Assembly (NCBI GenBank): GCA_023429855.1
Contig: JAEZDB010000502.1
Coordinates: 1-6,799, forward strand
DNA length: 6,799 nt
Source: Actinomycetes bacterium
GTDB taxonomy: Bacteria > Actinomycetota > Thermoleophilia > Solirubrobacterales > Solirubrobacteraceae
Reading direction: 5' to 3'
A program made the translations under genes and the position numbers. The notes beneath the pieces are model-generated. The model worked only from the letters and a program-made list of their open reading frames with translations. It had not been told where the DNA came from and did not search any database. How positions within the stretch are numbered: the first letter of the stretch is position 1; every line of letters begins with the position of its first letter. Positions 5,838 to 6,799 of the stretch are shown here, piece after piece.

Positions 5838-6775
5838 CGCAGGGCCGACGGCGCGGAGCGGAGCTTCGCGCGCGGGTGCGCGTTCACATAGGCCTCACGG
5901 AGATGGTCAGCCGACACGTGCGTGTAGATCTGCGTCGTCGTAACGCTCGCGTGCCCGAGCATCTCCTGCAGGACCCGCAGGTCGCAGCCGCCAGCGAGAA
6001 GGTGCGTCGCGAAGGTGTGCCGGATCATGTGCGGCCCGACCTCGTGGGCGATCCCGGCGGTGACTCCGGCGTCTCGCACGACGGTGTGCACCGCCTGGCG
6101 GCTCAGCTGGCCGCCGCGGTGGTTCAGCACGAGCCAGGGCTGCGCGCCGTCGCGAAGCAACGCCGGGCGGCCGTCGAGCAGCCAGGCGCGTAGCGCCGCG
6201 AGCGCTGTCGACCCGAACGGGACGATGCGCTCCTTGTCGCCTTTGCCGCGGACGAGCAGCAGCCGCTCTTCGACGTCGACGTTGCGCAGCTCCAAGCCGA
6301 TGAGCTCGGAGACGCGCAGGCCGCTGGCGTAGAGCAGTTCAAGGATCACGCGGTTGCGCTGGGTCAGGGGAGCGTCGCCTCGGGCCGTTTCGATGAGCGA
6401 GGCGATCTCGTCGCGGGTGAGCGCCTCGGGCGCGGCGCGGCGCTCGCGCGGTGGTTTGAGGTCGACGGTCGGGTCGCGGGTGAGCCGCCCCTCTGCGACG
6501 AGAAAGCCGTAGAGCTGCCGGATCGAGGCGGTGTGGCGGCGCAGGGTCGCGATGCTGCGGCCGTCTTCGGCGAGCGCCGCGAGGTAGGCGGCCAGGTCGG
6601 TGTGCGTGGCCGCGAGCGGATCGGTGCCGTGCTCCATCAGCGTGGCTCCGAGGCGCTGGAGGTCGGTGCGGTACGCCGCGACGGTATTGCGCGACCGGCC
6701 GCGCTCGACGGTGAGCCAGGCGAGCAGGTCTTCGACCGCCGCGGCATACGCCAGGCCGGTCTGCGCGGTGTTCAC
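5834..6775 (-). CDS. xerD: Site-specific tyrosine recombinase, XerD/XerC family
   Basis: Cuts and rejoins DNA at dif sites with a partner Xer protein to resolve chromosome dimers at FtsK-rich division septa. The 313-residue product is close to the usual Xer length of about 300. The N-terminal SAM-like core-binding domain (about 12-95) contains LTVERGRSRNTVAAYRTDL. The catalytic domain follows with R154 (ASGLRVSEL), K178 (RGKGDKERIVP), H249 and R252 (PHMIRHTFATHLL), H275 (LGHAS) and nucleophile Y284 (IYTHV). All are in the canonical order. XerD is favoured over XerC from the THVSADHLREAY ending, but the HPRAK tail also occurs in XerC, so the D/C choice is tentative. The start used is GTG at 6775. 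No in-frame stop occurs between it and the window edge, so a slightly longer form starting outside cannot be excluded. It appears to lead the lipoprotein-mutM run. Confidence 0.92.
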   Translation of the reverse strand: MNTAQTGLAYAAAVEDLLAWLTVERGRSRNTVAAYRTDLQRLGATLMEHGTDPLAATHTDLAAYLAALAEDGRSIATLRRHTASIRQLYGFLVAEGRLTRDPTVDLKPPRERRAAPEALTRDEIASLIETARGDAPLTQRNRVILELLYASGLRVSELIGLELRNVDVEERLLLVRGKGDKERIVPFGSTALAALRAWLLDGRPALLRDGAQPWLVLNHRGGQLSRQAVHTVVRDAGVTAGIAHEVGPHMIRHTFATHLLAGGCDLRVLQEMLGHASVTTTQIYTHVSADHLREAYVNAHPRAKLRSAPSALR

Positions 6776-6799
6776 GTGCGCTGGAGCGTGATGTGGAGG

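Overview
The window is GC-rich, gene-dense bacterial chromosome. Nine protein-coding genes are supported, eight on the minus strand and one (a glutaredoxin) on the plus strand. The GC content, the GTG starts, the recO-dgt-dnaG order and the promoter-like TANNNT boxes lying 6-7 nt before start codons all suggest a high-GC actinobacterium. A deep-branching group such as Thermoleophilia is possible, but that rank is only a guess. No rRNA, tRNA, CRISPR array, insertion sequence or prophage was seen, and no gene-free stretch exceeds 130 bases.

Layout, read in the minus-strand direction from the right edge. First comes a three-gene block of xerD (tyrosine recombinase), a small lipoprotein and mutM (formamidopyrimidine-DNA glycosylase). 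xerD and the lipoprotein overlap by 4 nt, and mutM follows 9 nt later. Next is a two-gene autoregulation-type cassette: a 69-residue Xre-type repressor followed, with a 4-nt overlap, by a small membrane protein. It is preceded by an exact nested inverted repeat built over a near-consensus TTGACA-N17-TAGCTT promoter. The membrane-protein gene meets the plus-strand glutaredoxin gene tail to tail, both ending in one shared CTAG. The glutaredoxin gene diverges from recO across 99 bp. After recO come dgt (dNTP triphosphohydrolase) and dnaG (primase, cut off by the left edge).

Five of the nine genes serve chromosome maintenance: priming (DnaG), dNTP pool control (Dgt), recombinational repair (RecO), oxidised-base repair (MutM) and chromosome dimer resolution (XerD). 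The glutaredoxin may connect to the same theme by reducing ribonucleotide reductase, which is inference. The most informative non-textbook signals are the nested dyad operator in front of the repressor gene, the matching TAGCNTGAGGG boxes directly before the recO and glutaredoxin start codons (suggesting leaderless divergent transcription), and a glutaredoxin that lacks the usual acidic pair after its GG motif.
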